Positions 10,071 through 19,005 of a stretch of DNA of 64,000 nucleotides are shown in pieces (position 1 is the first letter of the stretch; the number at the start of each line of letters is the position of its first letter). Both the position numbers and the translations under genes were made by a program. This DNA is from Algibacter sp. GTDB lineage: Bacteria; Bacteroidota; Bacteroidia; Flavobacteriales; Flavobacteriaceae. Below the pieces are notes generated by a model. It was given only the letters and a program-made list of their open reading frames with translations, searched no databases and was not told the DNA's origin. Location: positions 1-64,000 of the forward strand of contig NZ_JAQWOO010000017.1 in assembly GCF_029245835.1 (NCBI RefSeq). Reading direction: 5' to 3'.

Positions 10071-10670
10071 ATGCTATTATCAAATCATTCAGGTTTTTTG
10101 TTAGAATGCGGAACAGATGAAGCTGGCCGTGGTTGTTTAGCGGGTCCAGTAACTGCTGCTGCTGTTATACTTCCTCAAGATTTTGAGAATTTAATTCTAA
10201 ATGACTCCAAACAATTAAGTGAAAAGAAAAGAGCCTTTTTAAAACCTATTATTGAGAAACAATCGCTATGTTTTGGCATTGCTCATGTGTTTCAAGAGGA
10301 AATTGATAATATTAATATTTTGAATGCATCTATTTTAGCTATGCATCTTTCTATTAATAATTTACATGAAAAACCAAAATTCATCATTGTTGATGGAAAC
10401 AAATTCAAGCCTTACAAGGATATTCCATTTGAGACTATAATTAAAGGTGATGGTAAATATTTAAGTATTGCTGCTGCTTCTATTTTAGCAAAAACAAACC
10501 GAGACTTATATATGGAAAAGATACATGAAGAATTCCCAATGTATAATTGGAAACAAAACAAAGGTTATCCAACAAAAGAACACAGAGCAGCCATAAAAAA
10601 ATATGGTATCACAAAATACCACAGAAAATCGTTTAGATTATTACCCAACCAATTAAAGTTACACATATAA
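10071..10670 (+). CDS. rnhB: Ribonuclease HII
   Basis: A 199-residue type 2 RNase H, which cuts the RNA strand of RNA-DNA hybrids and removes misincorporated ribonucleotides. The N-terminal TDEAGRG (residues 15-21) carries the catalytic Asp16-Glu17 and IIVDGNKF supplies a third acidic residue. The later [14 protein letters not shown] block and the KGYPTKEH motif are diagnostic. Length is normal. It is read divergently from susC across a 254-bp AT-rich gap and is followed after 31 bp by a large lipoprotein gene. Confidence 0.97.
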   Translation: MLLSNHSGFLLECGTDEAGRGCLAGPVTAAAVILPQDFENLILNDSKQLSEKKRAFLKPIIEKQSLCFGIAHVFQEEIDNINILNASILAMHLSINNLHEKPKFIIVDGNKFKPYKDIPFETIIKGDGKYLSIAAASILAKTNRDLYMEKIHEEFPMYNWKQNKGYPTKEHRAAIKKYGITKYHRKSFRLLPNQLKLHI

Positions 10671-10675
10671 GTTTT

Positions 10676-10683
10676 TATCTTTG
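10676..10683 (+). promoter_or_regulatory. Candidate -7 promoter element TATCTTTG upstream of the 810-residue lipoprotein
   Basis: TATCTTTG matches the Bacteroidota TAnnTTTG -7 consensus and lies 18 nt before the ATG at 10702. A matching -33 TTTG was not clear, so this is a weak call. It would give the downstream gene its own start despite the short gap from rnhB. Confidence 0.45.
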
Positions 10684-10701
10684 TAAAAATTAATACAATC
10701 C

Positions 10702-13134
10702 ATGAGATTATTTTGTTTTTCCCTCCTACTTATATTTATTTTTGGTTGTTCAAAATCTAATCCAGAACATTCCAATCTTTTAAATTTTGTTCCTAAAAAT
10801 ACCTTTATAATTATTAAAGCCTCTCATAAAGAAAGCTTAAAGAGCAGTATTAACAATAGTGATTTTTTACAACAGATCTCAAAAACAACGATATATGAGA
10901 ATTTAGAGCAGCAACTAAAACCCCTATCAAACTTAAATCCATCCCATGATATATTAATATGTTTTTCTAAAGATGACAACGATAGTCTTCATTATTCATT
11001 TATAACCAAGCTTACAAAAAACTTATTTGTTACAGATTCGTTACCAAACTATACTGAAGAAGTACTTGCTTTTGAAAATAAATCTATCATAAAATCTAAA
11101 ATAGATAACGACATACTTTATAATGCAATAATTGATAGTACCTTTTTTGCATCTTCTTCTAAAACAATAGTTGATAATGCTTTCGATAACATTAATGAAG
11201 ACCTAAGACTTAAAAAAATATACAATACTGCAAGTAACGACAAAACATTTTCGATGGTTTTAAAACCTAGTGTTGATTTTAATCCGTCCTTTTTTATTGA
11301 AGATTCTCTTACGTTTAATAGGTTCACTGAATATATCGCTATTGATGTTGAGTTGAATCAAAACGACACTTATTTTAATGGCATTACGAAAGCCACTGAT
11401 TCTACTCAAAGTCTTATTAATATTTTTAAGAACACTATCCCTCAAGTTAATCAAATTCAAGATATTACCCCATCAAATAGCGATGGCTTTATGAGTTTTT
11501 CATTTGATGATTTTAAAACTTTTAAAGCTAACTTATCAAAATTCAATAAGACAGATTCCATACCAAATAACACGACACTTTTTGAAGCTATTATTGAAGC
11601 TGGGGTTATTTATGAAGATGAAAACCGTGCTATAGTATTAAACTCAACTGATGTTATAGCCACAAGTGATGCGCTTTTGGGAGAACAAACTGTTGCTGAT
11701 ACTTACAGAGAAATTGATATCTATAAATTTAGCGATTCTGCTTTATTTGCTGAAACATTCATGCCCTTAATTAGCGCCAATAACTCCAATTTGTACTTTG
11801 TTTTAGACAATTTTTTTGTGTTTGCCAATAATCTTGAAATGCTTCAAAACATTATTGCTAACTACCAAAACAAAACAACGGTAAGCCATACAACTAACTT
11901 TAAAGATGTAAAGAAAAAGCTTAGCGATGCGTCATCGTTATTGCAGGTTACAAACGCTTCAACATTAAAGGGTATTTTAAATAAAAATATTGCAAGAAAC
12001 TCTAATTACTCATTAAACAGCTTCAAAACCTCAGCTATTCAATTTATTTACGACAACAATTTTGCTCACGTTAATGGCATTATTAAAAAGAATAAAACTA
12101 GAGCTTCTTTAAATTCGGTTTCAGAAGAATTAAATATTAAGCTTGATAAAGATATTTTAATTACTCCTCAACTTGTTAAAAATCATATTACCAAACAAAA
12201 AGAAATTGTTGTTCAAGATATAAATAACAACCTATATTTAATTTCTAATAAAGGAAAAATTCTTTGGAAAAAACAATTACAAGGACCAGTACTAGGGAAA
12301 ATTGAACAAATTGATATATACAAAAACGGACGATTACAATTAGCATTCGCAACACCTAACCGCATTTATGTTTTAGATAGAAATGGTAAAGAGGTTAGAC
12401 CATTTTCATTGAAGTTTAATGATGAAATCACGCAACCTCTTGCTGTTTTTGACTATGATAAACGAAAAAATTATCGATTACTAATAACCCAAGGAAAAAA
12501 TGTTTTAATGTACGATGTTAAAGGAAAAAAGGTAAGGGGTTTTACTTTTAAATCTGCTAATAACACTATTATTTGCCAGCCAAAACATTTTAGAATTGGG
12601 AGTAAAGATTACATCACATTAAAAACAAAAAGTAAACTTTATATCCTAGACAGATTAGGAAAAACTAGAGTTAAACCGAAACAATCTTTTTCTTACTCAA
12701 ACCAACACGTTTTTTTGTACAACAATACCTTTACAACAACTACTGCTGCTGGCGATTTAATTTCAGTAGATTCAAGAGGAAACGTTTCTTCCAGAAACTT
12801 AAATCTTTCTAAAAATCATCATATTGAAACGACTAGCAAAACTTTAGTTGCACAAGCCGAAAACAAACTCACTATAAAAAATAAAACTACCGAGTTAGAC
12901 TTTGGAGATTATTCAAACCCAAAAATTTTCTATATTAATAATAAAATCTATGTTTCTTCAACAGATTTGCAATCCCACAAAATTTATTTATTTGATAGCC
13001 AGTCCAAATTACTTCCAAACTTTCCTGTTTATGGAAATTCAACAATAGAACTTGATAATATTGATAAAGACAATAATTTAGAGTTTATAACAAAAGGAGA
13101 ACCCAATACCATAATTTTATACCAGATTAATTAA
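10702..13134 (+). CDS. Large conserved lipoprotein with C-terminal beta-propeller-like repeats
   Basis: An 810-residue lipoprotein (lipobox IFGC, Cys16). The first half, about residues 20-470, contains repeated 'can be measured as DUF3352-like' style segments (FSFDDF, LNSTDVIATSDALLG) but I cannot assign a family with confidence. The second half, about 490-810, has repeated strands such as LYLISNKGKILWKKQL, IYVLDRNGKEVRPFSL, LYILDRLGKTRVKP and IYLFDSQSKLLPNFPV, which are the blades of a WD40/PQQ-like propeller. It probably faces the periplasm or surface. It follows rnhB, an arrangement I remember in other Flavobacteriaceae. Function unknown. Confidence 0.7.
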   Translation: MRLFCFSLLLIFIFGCSKSNPEHSNLLNFVPKNTFIIIKASHKESLKSSINNSDFLQQISKTTIYENLEQQLKPLSNLNPSHDILICFSKDDNDSLHYSFITKLTKNLFVTDSLPNYTEEVLAFENKSIIKSKIDNDILYNAIIDSTFFASSSKTIVDNAFDNINEDLRLKKIYNTASNDKTFSMVLKPSVDFNPSFFIEDSLTFNRFTEYIAIDVELNQNDTYFNGITKATDSTQSLINIFKNTIPQVNQIQDITPSNSDGFMSFSFDDFKTFKANLSKFNKTDSIPNNTTLFEAIIEAGVIYEDENRAIVLNSTDVIATSDALLGEQTVADTYREIDIYKFSDSALFAETFMPLISANNSNLYFVLDNFFVFANNLEMLQNIIANYQNKTTVSHTTNFKDVKKKLSDASSLLQVTNASTLKGILNKNIARNSNYSLNSFKTSAIQFIYDNNFAHVNGIIKKNKTRASLNSVSEELNIKLDKDILITPQLVKNHITKQKEIVVQDINNNLYLISNKGKILWKKQLQGPVLGKIEQIDIYKNGRLQLAFATPNRIYVLDRNGKEVRPFSLKFNDEITQPLAVFDYDKRKNYRLLITQGKNVLMYDVKGKKVRGFTFKSANNTIICQPKHFRIGSKDYITLKTKSKLYILDRLGKTRVKPKQSFSYSNQHVFLYNNTFTTTTAAGDLISVDSRGNVSSRNLNLSKNHHIETTSKTLVAQAENKLTIKNKTTELDFGDYSNPKIFYINNKIYVSSTDLQSHKIYLFDSQSKLLPNFPVYGNSTIELDNIDKDNNLEFITKGEPNTIILYQIN

Positions 13135-13195
13135 CCGCAAGATATTATTACTGGCAAAAAAGTTAATAAATAAAATATAAATTTAACTCGTCATT

Positions 13196-13226
13196 TTTGT
13201 TGATAAAAAACTAATCTTTATCTTTA
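13196..13226 (+). promoter_or_regulatory. Bacteroidota-type promoter upstream of the 74-residue protein
   Basis: TTTG at 13196-13199 and TATCTTTA at 13219-13226 are separated by 19 nt, close to the consensus TTTG-N19-22-TAnnTTTG. The start codon follows 27 nt later. This is the clearest two-part promoter that I found in the window. Confidence 0.55.
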
Positions 13227-13253
13227 AGGCAGCTATTAATCAAATAATTACAA

Positions 13254-13478
13254 ATGAAATTACTCAAAAATGCAACAAACATTCTCTTCTTTTTGATGGC
13301 ATTTGTATTTATTGTTCCCAATATTGATGCGCAATCTAAACAAATAAAACGCCCAAAAAGCAAAGTAGGTATTTCTAGTGTAGATACCTTCGTAAAAGAA
13401 TCATTTGATATTTATGGGAAAGTTTACAAATATGATGGAAAAGCGAAAAACAGACGGGTAGAATTTGTAAAAATATAA
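13254..13478 (+). CDS. Small secreted protein of unknown function
   Basis: A 74-residue protein with a signal peptide (residues 1-26, ending IDAQ). The mature part is basic (KQIKRPKSK, KYDGKAKNRRVEF) and carries the sequence SSVDTFVKESFDIYGKVY. It has a good promoter just upstream and its stop is separated by only three bases from the next start (TAAGCAATG), so the two genes are almost certainly cotranscribed. I do not recognise a named family. Confidence 0.65.
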   Translation: MKLLKNATNILFFLMAFVFIVPNIDAQSKQIKRPKSKVGISSVDTFVKESFDIYGKVYKYDGKAKNRRVEFVKI

Positions 13479-13481
13479 GCA

Positions 13482-14159
13482 ATGAAAACAAAAATTATAA
13501 TCTTAATCTGCGTGTTTTTTATAAGCTTCACATCAGTAAGTCAAAGTGCCTGTAAGGCCTACTACCCTTTTGAAAAAGGGGTTACATTTGAAATTACTAA
13601 TTATAATAAAAAAGGTAAAAAAGAAGGTGTTGTTAACTATAAAGTTACTAATATTGATAATAATGTAGCCACCATAAAAACAACTATTTTTGATGCTAAA
13701 GGAAAAGAAATAACTACTTCTGATTACAAAATTACATGTGAAGGCAACACCATTTCGATTGATTTTAAGTCGCTAATAAATCCAGACATGTTTCAACAAT
13801 ATAAAGACATGGACATGGATATTACTGGTACCAATGTTGAACTTCCTAACGATTTACAAGTAGGGCAATCTTTAAAAGATGCCTATATGAATATGGCCAT
13901 AAATATGGGAGGCATGACTATGAACATGAGTATTGATATGCTAAACAGAAAAGTTGATAAAAAAGAATCTATTACCACACCAGCAGGAACTTTTGATTGT
14001 TTTGCTTTAAGTTATGATAGCGAAATGAAAGTGGGGATGAAAATATCATTCAAAATTAAAGAATGGCTTTCTGAAGGCGTTGGTGTTGTAAAAAGCGAAT
14101 CTTATAATAAAAATGGTAAACTCATGGGCTATTCAGAGCTTACTAGTTTCAAAAAATAA
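13482..14159 (+). CDS. TapB/DUF3108-like secreted protein
   Basis: A 225-residue protein with signal peptide (about 1-19). The mature region begins ACKAYYPFEKGVTFEITNYN and later has TPAGTFDCFALSYDS and WLSEGVGVVKSESYNKNGK. These are features of the TapB/DUF3108-like family of Bacteroidota, which form a beta-rich fold; the name comes from memory and should be tested. A Met-rich stretch (MNMAINMGGMTMNMSIDM) lies in the middle. It is cotranscribed with the preceding small secreted protein and ends before a strong terminator at 14196-14231. Confidence 0.65.
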   Translation: MKTKIIILICVFFISFTSVSQSACKAYYPFEKGVTFEITNYNKKGKKEGVVNYKVTNIDNNVATIKTTIFDAKGKEITTSDYKITCEGNTISIDFKSLINPDMFQQYKDMDMDITGTNVELPNDLQVGQSLKDAYMNMAINMGGMTMNMSIDMLNRKVDKKESITTPAGTFDCFALSYDSEMKVGMKISFKIKEWLSEGVGVVKSESYNKNGKLMGYSELTSFKK

Positions 14160-14195
14160 AGGTTTTTAACCTCTAAAAGCAAGTCCTCGAATCTT

Positions 14196-14231
14196 GAGCG
14201 CCAAAGTGTAATGCTTTGGTGCTCTTTTTTT
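14196..14231 (+). terminator. Rho-independent terminator after the TapB-like gene
   Basis: GAGCGCCAAAG pairs with CTTTGGTGCTC (one G-T wobble) across a 7-nt loop and is followed by seven T residues. It lies about 37 nt after the stop codon. Confidence 0.85.
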
Positions 14232-14281
14232 GTATTATATTCAAGTTATTTTAATAGTATTGCAGTGTTAATAACACACTT

Positions 14282-15331
14282 ATGATTTCAAGAAAAAACG
14301 CCTCAATTTCAAAATTCATCATCCATAAAGTTGGTAATAAATTTAATGACACTAAAAATGCTTTTTCAGAAAAGTTAGTCGATTTTGATGAAGCCAGTTA
14401 CGATTTGATGTTACCTTTTTTATTAAAGCCTTTTGGAAATGTCGTGCAGAGTTACCGTTTTAATCATCATGCTAACATTTCATTAAACGAAATTAATAGC
14501 TATTGCACACAATTGTTTAATGATGAAGACGAATTTGTAGAAATCTCGAAACACATAGTAACCCATCTCTATGAACAATCTAGTTCTGCACAAATAAAAA
14601 CAGGAGATGTTTTAGTGGTTTTGTTTGATGGGATTGAATTTAGAGACATGACTACCAATGCTATTGGTATTTTCAAAATAGAAAGTAAAGTGAATTTCTT
14701 TCAAACCTATCTAGAAAATAAAAGTTACGACGTATTAGTGCAAAAAGGAATCAACTCAAAAAAAGTAGATAAAGGCTGTTTAATTTTGAATCAAAATGAT
14801 ACGGAAGGTAACATCATTTTAAGTGTAGACAACAATAGTTATGATGCGCAATATTGGATTAATCATTTTTTAAATATCAAGTATGCCGATGATGCGAACA
14901 GCCATACTCAGCAGTATATTGAACTATGCAAAGACTTTTCAACCGAAATTATAAAAACCAGTTATGGCGCTCAAGAGCAAAACACGTTTTTAGCCAAAAC
15001 TATTGACTTTTTTAAAGAAAATGAAGTGGTAAATGTAGCCCGATTTAAAGAGGAACTATTTGAAGACGAAAAGCATATTAGAGAATTTGAAAACTATAAA
15101 AAAGAATTTGAGGGTGAACAAAATCTGGTTATTAGAAATCAGTTTGATGTTGCAGAAGCTGTGGTAACAAAAGAAAAACGAAAAATAAAAACCGATATAA
15201 AACTAGACACCCATATTCAAATAAAGTTGGATATTGATGCTCCTGATGCCTCAAGCGAATATTTAGAGCGTGGTTATGACGATGAAAAGAAAATGCATTA
15301 TTACAAGGTGTTTTTTAATGCAGAAAATTAA
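14282..15331 (+). CDS. Nucleoid-associated protein, NdpA/YejK family (PF04245)
   Basis: A 349-residue protein that begins MISRKNASISKFIIHKVGNK and continues with the length and pattern of the 37-kDa nucleoid-associated (NdpA) family. Members in gamma-proteobacteria bind the nucleoid; the role in Bacteroidota is not established. The C-terminal part has FDVAEAVVTKEKRKIKTDIKLDTHIQ, the usual conserved strand block. Read alone between a terminator and the PPK2 gene. Confidence 0.8.
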   Translation: MISRKNASISKFIIHKVGNKFNDTKNAFSEKLVDFDEASYDLMLPFLLKPFGNVVQSYRFNHHANISLNEINSYCTQLFNDEDEFVEISKHIVTHLYEQSSSAQIKTGDVLVVLFDGIEFRDMTTNAIGIFKIESKVNFFQTYLENKSYDVLVQKGINSKKVDKGCLILNQNDTEGNIILSVDNNSYDAQYWINHFLNIKYADDANSHTQQYIELCKDFSTEIIKTSYGAQEQNTFLAKTIDFFKENEVVNVARFKEELFEDEKHIREFENYKKEFEGEQNLVIRNQFDVAEAVVTKEKRKIKTDIKLDTHIQIKLDIDAPDASSEYLERGYDDEKKMHYYKVFFNAEN

Positions 15332-15432
15332 TAAGAATCTTTATAAATTAACTTTATAACGCACAAAAAAAAGGCGTATCACTTTGTCTTTTTTTCTTTT
15401 TCAGTAACTTGTGTCTGCAAAAAAACACGAGT

Positions 15433-16212
15433 ATGTCAAAAGATAATAAATTCAACTACGATGCAGAACTATCAAAACTACACACCGAGTTAGTGCATCT
15501 TCAAGAATGGGTAAAAAATAAAGGTTTAAAAGTGGTGATTGTTTTTGAAGGCAGAGATGCTTCAGGAAAAGGTGGCACTATAAAGCGTTTTACCGAACCT
15601 TTAAATCCGCGTGTTTGTAAAGTCGTGGCATTAGGTGTTCCTACGGAAAGAGAAAAAACACAGTGGTATTTTCAAAGATATACGCAATACTTGCCAGCTG
15701 CAGGTGAAATTGTTCTTTTTGACAGAAGTTGGTATAATAGAGCAGGCGTTGAAAAAGTGATGGGGTTTTGTACAGATGCTGAGTATAATGAATTTTTAAG
15801 ATCTTGCCCTGAGTTTGAGCGCATGCTAGTACGGTCAGGAATTATTGTTTTAAAATACTGGTTTTCAGTAAGCGATGAAGAACAAGAAAAGCGTTTTAAG
15901 AACAGAATAAGTAATCCATTAAAACGTTGGAAATTTAGCCCAATGGATTTAGAATCGCGTTCTAGATGGTTAGAATACTCAAAAGCCAAAGACAACATGT
16001 TTGCTCATACTGACACCAAACAAGTGCCTTGGTATGTAGTAAATGCAGATAACAAGAAGAAAGCACGTTTAAATTGTATCAGCCATGTTTTAAGCAAAAT
16101 TCCTCATGAAAAAATGGATTTAAAACCTATTGAGTTACCTGAATTACCAGATTATAAAGCGTATGTGCGTCCGCCAATAGATTATCAAACTTTTGTGCCT
16201 GAGAAGTACTAA
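15433..16212 (+). CDS. ppk2: Polyphosphate kinase 2 (PPK2 family)
   Basis: The start is the ATG at 15433 (MSKDNKFNYD); an in-frame TTG at 15409 would add eight unlikely residues. The enzyme transfers phosphate between polyphosphate and nucleotides. GRDASGKGG (residues 40-48) is the Walker A loop and VLFDRSWYNRAGVEKVMGF the Walker B/lid region. NPLKRWKFSPMDLESR is the following conserved block. Length (259 residues) and motifs suggest a one-domain PPK2 of class I type. Cytoplasmic. No partner gene (ppk1, ppx) is adjacent. Confidence 0.93.
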   Translation: MSKDNKFNYDAELSKLHTELVHLQEWVKNKGLKVVIVFEGRDASGKGGTIKRFTEPLNPRVCKVVALGVPTEREKTQWYFQRYTQYLPAAGEIVLFDRSWYNRAGVEKVMGFCTDAEYNEFLRSCPEFERMLVRSGIIVLKYWFSVSDEEQEKRFKNRISNPLKRWKFSPMDLESRSRWLEYSKAKDNMFAHTDTKQVPWYVVNADNKKKARLNCISHVLSKIPHEKMDLKPIELPELPDYKAYVRPPIDYQTFVPEKY

Positions 16213-16259
16213 ACCATCTGGATTTGTGAAATTTACTACTTGCTTTCGATGATTTTTAA

Positions 16260-16394
16260 AATTTTCACTACCCTTCGGTTGGGTCAAATTCTGGTAATCC
16301 TCAAACACAGTATTCAGATTTTGAAATTAGATGGCCTATTCCAACTTCTGAATTACAGATTAATAGTAAATTAATTCCTACCACAGGCTATTAA
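16260..16394 (+). pseudogene. C-terminal relic of a SusD-family gene
   Basis: In the plus frame ending TAA at 16392-16394 the translation reads YPSVGSNSGNPQTQYSDF, then RWPIPTSELQINSKLIP and TTGY. 'WPIP..EL..N..L.....GY' at the extreme C-terminus is the signature ending of SusD/RagB proteins. An in-frame stop lies at 16257-16259, and nothing SusD-like precedes it, because the ppk2 gene ends at 16212. So only about 44 codons survive. A terminator at 16415-16452 follows at the expected distance and may have belonged to the lost gene. Confidence 0.75.
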
Positions 16395-16414
16395 ATAATT
16401 TGTAATTAGTTAAG

Positions 16415-16452
16415 AAAATCAGGTTTAGTGCAATTTATTAAACCTGATTTTT
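16415..16452 (+). terminator. Terminator after the SusD relic
   Basis: AAAATCAGGTTTA (16415-16427) pairs with TAAACCTGATTTT (16439-16451) and a short T run follows. It would work in the plus direction for the SusD relic. Confidence 0.7.
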
Positions 16453-17003
16453 TATAATTAATTTTTTTAAATTGAAGATTTTAAAATAGGTTGTGTAATA
16501 AATTCTTTTTCCAATAAATTTCAGATTTCCCTTTGAATTTAAGTCAATATGCAATAAAAAAAACAATAGGAAAAGGAAATATAAGACAAATAAAGCTACA
16601 ATATCGAAGCAAGAGATTAAAGCAACAGCTAAAAAAATACAAGCTATAAAGAGTAGGAATAAACGTTGCAATTAGACCAAGACCAGTGTCACGGAGCAGT
16701 CAACAAGGGCAGTAAAAACACCTCGATAAATATGCACTAATTTTGCGAGGTGCAATTAACAGTGTAAAATGTGTCATTATTAGAAAAAAAGTGTTTATAA
16801 GAGGTAATTCTGCGTGCAGCAGGCAATTGCATACCATCACTTAGTATATAATTTCGTAAAGGATTGTGGGTTTCAAACCTAGCAAAAAAGCACAAAAATT
16901 GAGACGGGTTTAATGCTAGAAAATCTCCTTAAAAAGGCGCTTTTGAGTTAATATTTATTTTTTTGAGAGCTTTGTGCAACTATTACCATTGTTGTAACAC
17001 GTT
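16453..17003. other. Non-coding stretch with an IS right-end copy
   Basis: No convincing gene. An open minus-strand frame at 16438-16671 begins with TTG, is very hydrophobic and runs through the terminator, so I do not call it. Near 16719-16752 there is a CACCTCG/CGAGGTG pair of uncertain meaning. From 16925 on the sequence matches the end of the IS1182-type relic at 18.6-19.07 kb. Confidence 0.5.
16925..16998 (+). repeat. IS1182-type element end, copy A
   Basis: CCTTAAAAAGGC, TTGAGTTAATATT, TTTTTTGAGAG, TGTGCAAC and CCATTGTTG occur here in the same order and spacing as at 19006-19062, where they directly follow an IS1182-like transposase relic. The two copies share most of about 70 positions. 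Here no transposase sequence precedes the end, so this is a solo or truncated end. It stops a few bases short of the GH43 stop codon. Confidence 0.65.
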
Positions 17004-18149
17004 TTATTCTTTAAAAACACTTAAATCCCATTTATCCTTCCATTTCAATTCAATTTTGTCATTTACTAGATGGATTGGTAACCAAATATACCTGCCGTCT
17101 ATTGGATTTTCAGGAGTCCATCGATCAGCCATGAATATGAATGCATCTTTTTTACCTTGGACAGTAAGAATATAGGTGCTTTGCGAATTAAACGTAGTTG
17201 ATGAATCTGGACCTATACAAGGATTTCCAATTTCTACCCATGGACCAAATATATCATCAGCACTGGCTGATCTGGCAGTATTTGGAGACCACCCCGTACA
17301 GTCAGAAGCCATGAAATAATATTTTCCTTTACTGGTCTTTAGAATAGTTGGTGCTTCCATGTATCTGTTACTATAAAACCTGGCATATCTGCCAGAATGA
17401 GAAAGATAGTCATCACTTAGTTCAGCTATATGCAAAGTACTGTTCTCTTCAGAAGAATATAGGTGGTATGCTTTTCCATCATCATCTACAAATAAATTCA
17501 TATCTCGTGCCATTTGTCCATTCTTAAAATCTCGTCCCAAAATATTTAATGAATCTACGTGAGCAGGAAGACAACCTTTTTCTCCACAATAGTTGCCTTT
17601 AATAGTATCTGATACAGGAAGTTTATGATATTCCTGCACATTAATTGGCCAACTGCTCTTGTTGGGTCTTACTGACTCAATGAAAATAAAGGGTCCTGTT
17701 GGATTATCAGCAACAGCCACACCAGATCTTGCAGCCTTATATCCCTGCTCTTTTAGTTCCAAGTGAAACCACATGACAAACTTTTTTGTTTTTTCATTAT
17801 AAATCACCTTAGGCCTTTCGAGAATGCAACCCTTTGAAATATCAGAGTTGGAATCTATACTATCTACTGGCAAAGCAATTCCTTCATCCTTCCAGTTATA
17901 TAAATCTTTTGATGAATAGACATGAACTCCTACTTGCGCCGTATTTCCTATTTTCCCTTCAACCTTATGTTCTCCATACCAATAGTACTTTTGATTATAA
18001 AACATGATGCCTCCTCCATGAGCATTAATATGGACATCATTATTGTCTTTCCATTCTTTTCCCGGATTGAAAGTGTTATATCTTGTTTTAGGGTTATTAC
18101 AAGAAAACAAAAGAGTTAATCCCAAAGCAAAAATTGTTAGTTGTTTCAT
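17004..18149 (-). CDS. Glycoside hydrolase family 43-like lipoprotein
   Basis: A 381-residue lipoprotein (lipobox LFSC, Cys17). The five-bladed GH43 propeller is recognisable from INAHGGGIMFYNQKYYWYGE, VYSSKDLYNWKDEG, CILERPKVIYNEKTKKFVMW, RDMNLFVDDDGKAYHLYSSE and YMEAPTILKTSKGKYYFMAS. The Glu of EAP fits the general acid. In the first blade the usual catalytic-base Asp is not seen; the position reads INAHGGG. This resembles the exo-beta-1,3-galactanase branch (subfamily 24 or 34-like), where a Gln is thought to take over, and a Gln is present in NSQSTYIL. Substrate is therefore probably a galactan side chain, but this is inference. Read alone between IS debris. Confidence 0.8.
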   Translation of the reverse strand: MKQLTIFALGLTLLFSCNNPKTRYNTFNPGKEWKDNNDVHINAHGGGIMFYNQKYYWYGEHKVEGKIGNTAQVGVHVYSSKDLYNWKDEGIALPVDSIDSNSDISKGCILERPKVIYNEKTKKFVMWFHLELKEQGYKAARSGVAVADNPTGPFIFIESVRPNKSSWPINVQEYHKLPVSDTIKGNYCGEKGCLPAHVDSLNILGRDFKNGQMARDMNLFVDDDGKAYHLYSSEENSTLHIAELSDDYLSHSGRYARFYSNRYMEAPTILKTSKGKYYFMASDCTGWSPNTARSASADDIFGPWVEIGNPCIGPDSSTTFNSQSTYILTVQGKKDAFIFMADRWTPENPIDGRYIWLPIHLVNDKIELKWKDKWDLSVFKE

Positions 18150-18284
18150 ATATAATATAATTTTTAAAATGTGCTGTAATACGATTGTGTTTGTTTAGTT
18201 GCGTGTTTAAGCAATGAGTTATATATAATTTAAAGTTTCGTTTATTCAGGTTGATAATTTATATTTATTGTTGGATCTTGAGCA

Positions 18285-18440
18285 TTAACCGTTTCTTTCT
18301 ATGCCTCTAAAAGCTGATTTAATTCCTTTACTTTTTAACGAAGCCTCCATTTGGTCACTAGACGCTTCTTTTTGACGACAACTCATTATTGAAATCAAAA
18401 GAAAATAAAATACTAGATTATTATTTATTATTGAAGGTTC
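18285..18440 (-). pseudogene. N-terminal relic of a lipoprotein gene
   Basis: On the minus strand the frame ending at 18285 translates as LVFYFLLISIMSCRQKEASS followed by about 25 polar residues. 'FLLISIMSC' looks like a lipoprotein leader with its Cys. No ATG is present in frame at the right place and the frame stops after roughly 35 mature residues. It may be the 5' remnant of another carbohydrate-locus lipoprotein. Confidence 0.35.
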
Positions 18441-18639
18441 CGGGTTGTTGCACTTAGCTCAGTTGTATTTTTATAAAATTAAAGAATGTATTATACATAT
18501 CTATCTCAAATACTATCTACTACAAATCAAAAATTATCATTAATCATAATATTTTCGTCAGATGTGAGTATAGATTTAGAGTGTTATGATATTCATATTT
18601 TTTAATTCCGTTTTCCGTGATAAATTCTAGTTTAAATTA

Positions 18640-18989
18640 TCTTGAGCCTTGAACGCCAGAAAATCTGAGAAACTCATTTGGCGAAGGTAGACAGCAAACC
18701 CAAAAGTCATATGAAAGCGAAACGGCTAATTTGAGTAGAACCAATATTTGGCAACCTAATCCAGTTTATTGAACTCAGAAAAATCAATACTTTTGGTATT
18801 GAGAAATCTAATAAAGTGATGCACCTGTCTGCTAAGGCTTATAACCTGAAAAAGCACTTAAAATTCTTTACGAAAACTGTGAAGAGTGATGCCATAGGTT
18901 ATTATGTTTCACAGTTAAAAAGCTATTTACACGTTAAAAAGGGCATTTACCATGCTTCAAATTTTAATAATAAATGGGATTCTCAATAA
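18640..18989 (+). pseudogene. C-terminal relic of an IS1182-family transposase
   Basis: The plus frame ending TAA at 18987-18989 reads VEPIFGNLIQFIELRKINTF, GIEKSNKVMHLSAKAYNLKK and ends KGIYHASNFNNKWDSQ. This is the conserved C-terminus of IS1182-type transposases in Bacteroidota (VEP.FG.L..F..LRKINT.GI...NKVM.LSA.AYNLKK). Upstream in the same frame, similar sequence (HMKAKRLI) is broken by stop codons, and the N-terminal two-thirds are gone. The element is therefore dead. Its right end follows at 19006-19062. Confidence 0.8.
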
Positions 18990-19005
18990 ACAAAACCACC
19001 TTAAA
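18990..19005. other. Short spacer between transposase relic and IS end
   Basis: Only a few bases (AAACAAAACCA) separate the relic stop from copy B of the IS end. Nothing else is visible. Confidence 0.4.

Noticed and set aside
16438-16671. Minus-strand 77-residue hydrophobic frame
   Set aside because: Starts with TTG only, overlaps a strong terminator at its 3' end, and its very hydrophobic, Phe/Leu-rich content fits AT-rich non-coding DNA.
16719-16752. CACCTCG/CGAGGTG inverted repeat
   Set aside because: Only 7-bp arms with a 20-nt loop in a relic region; no T run and no gene context.
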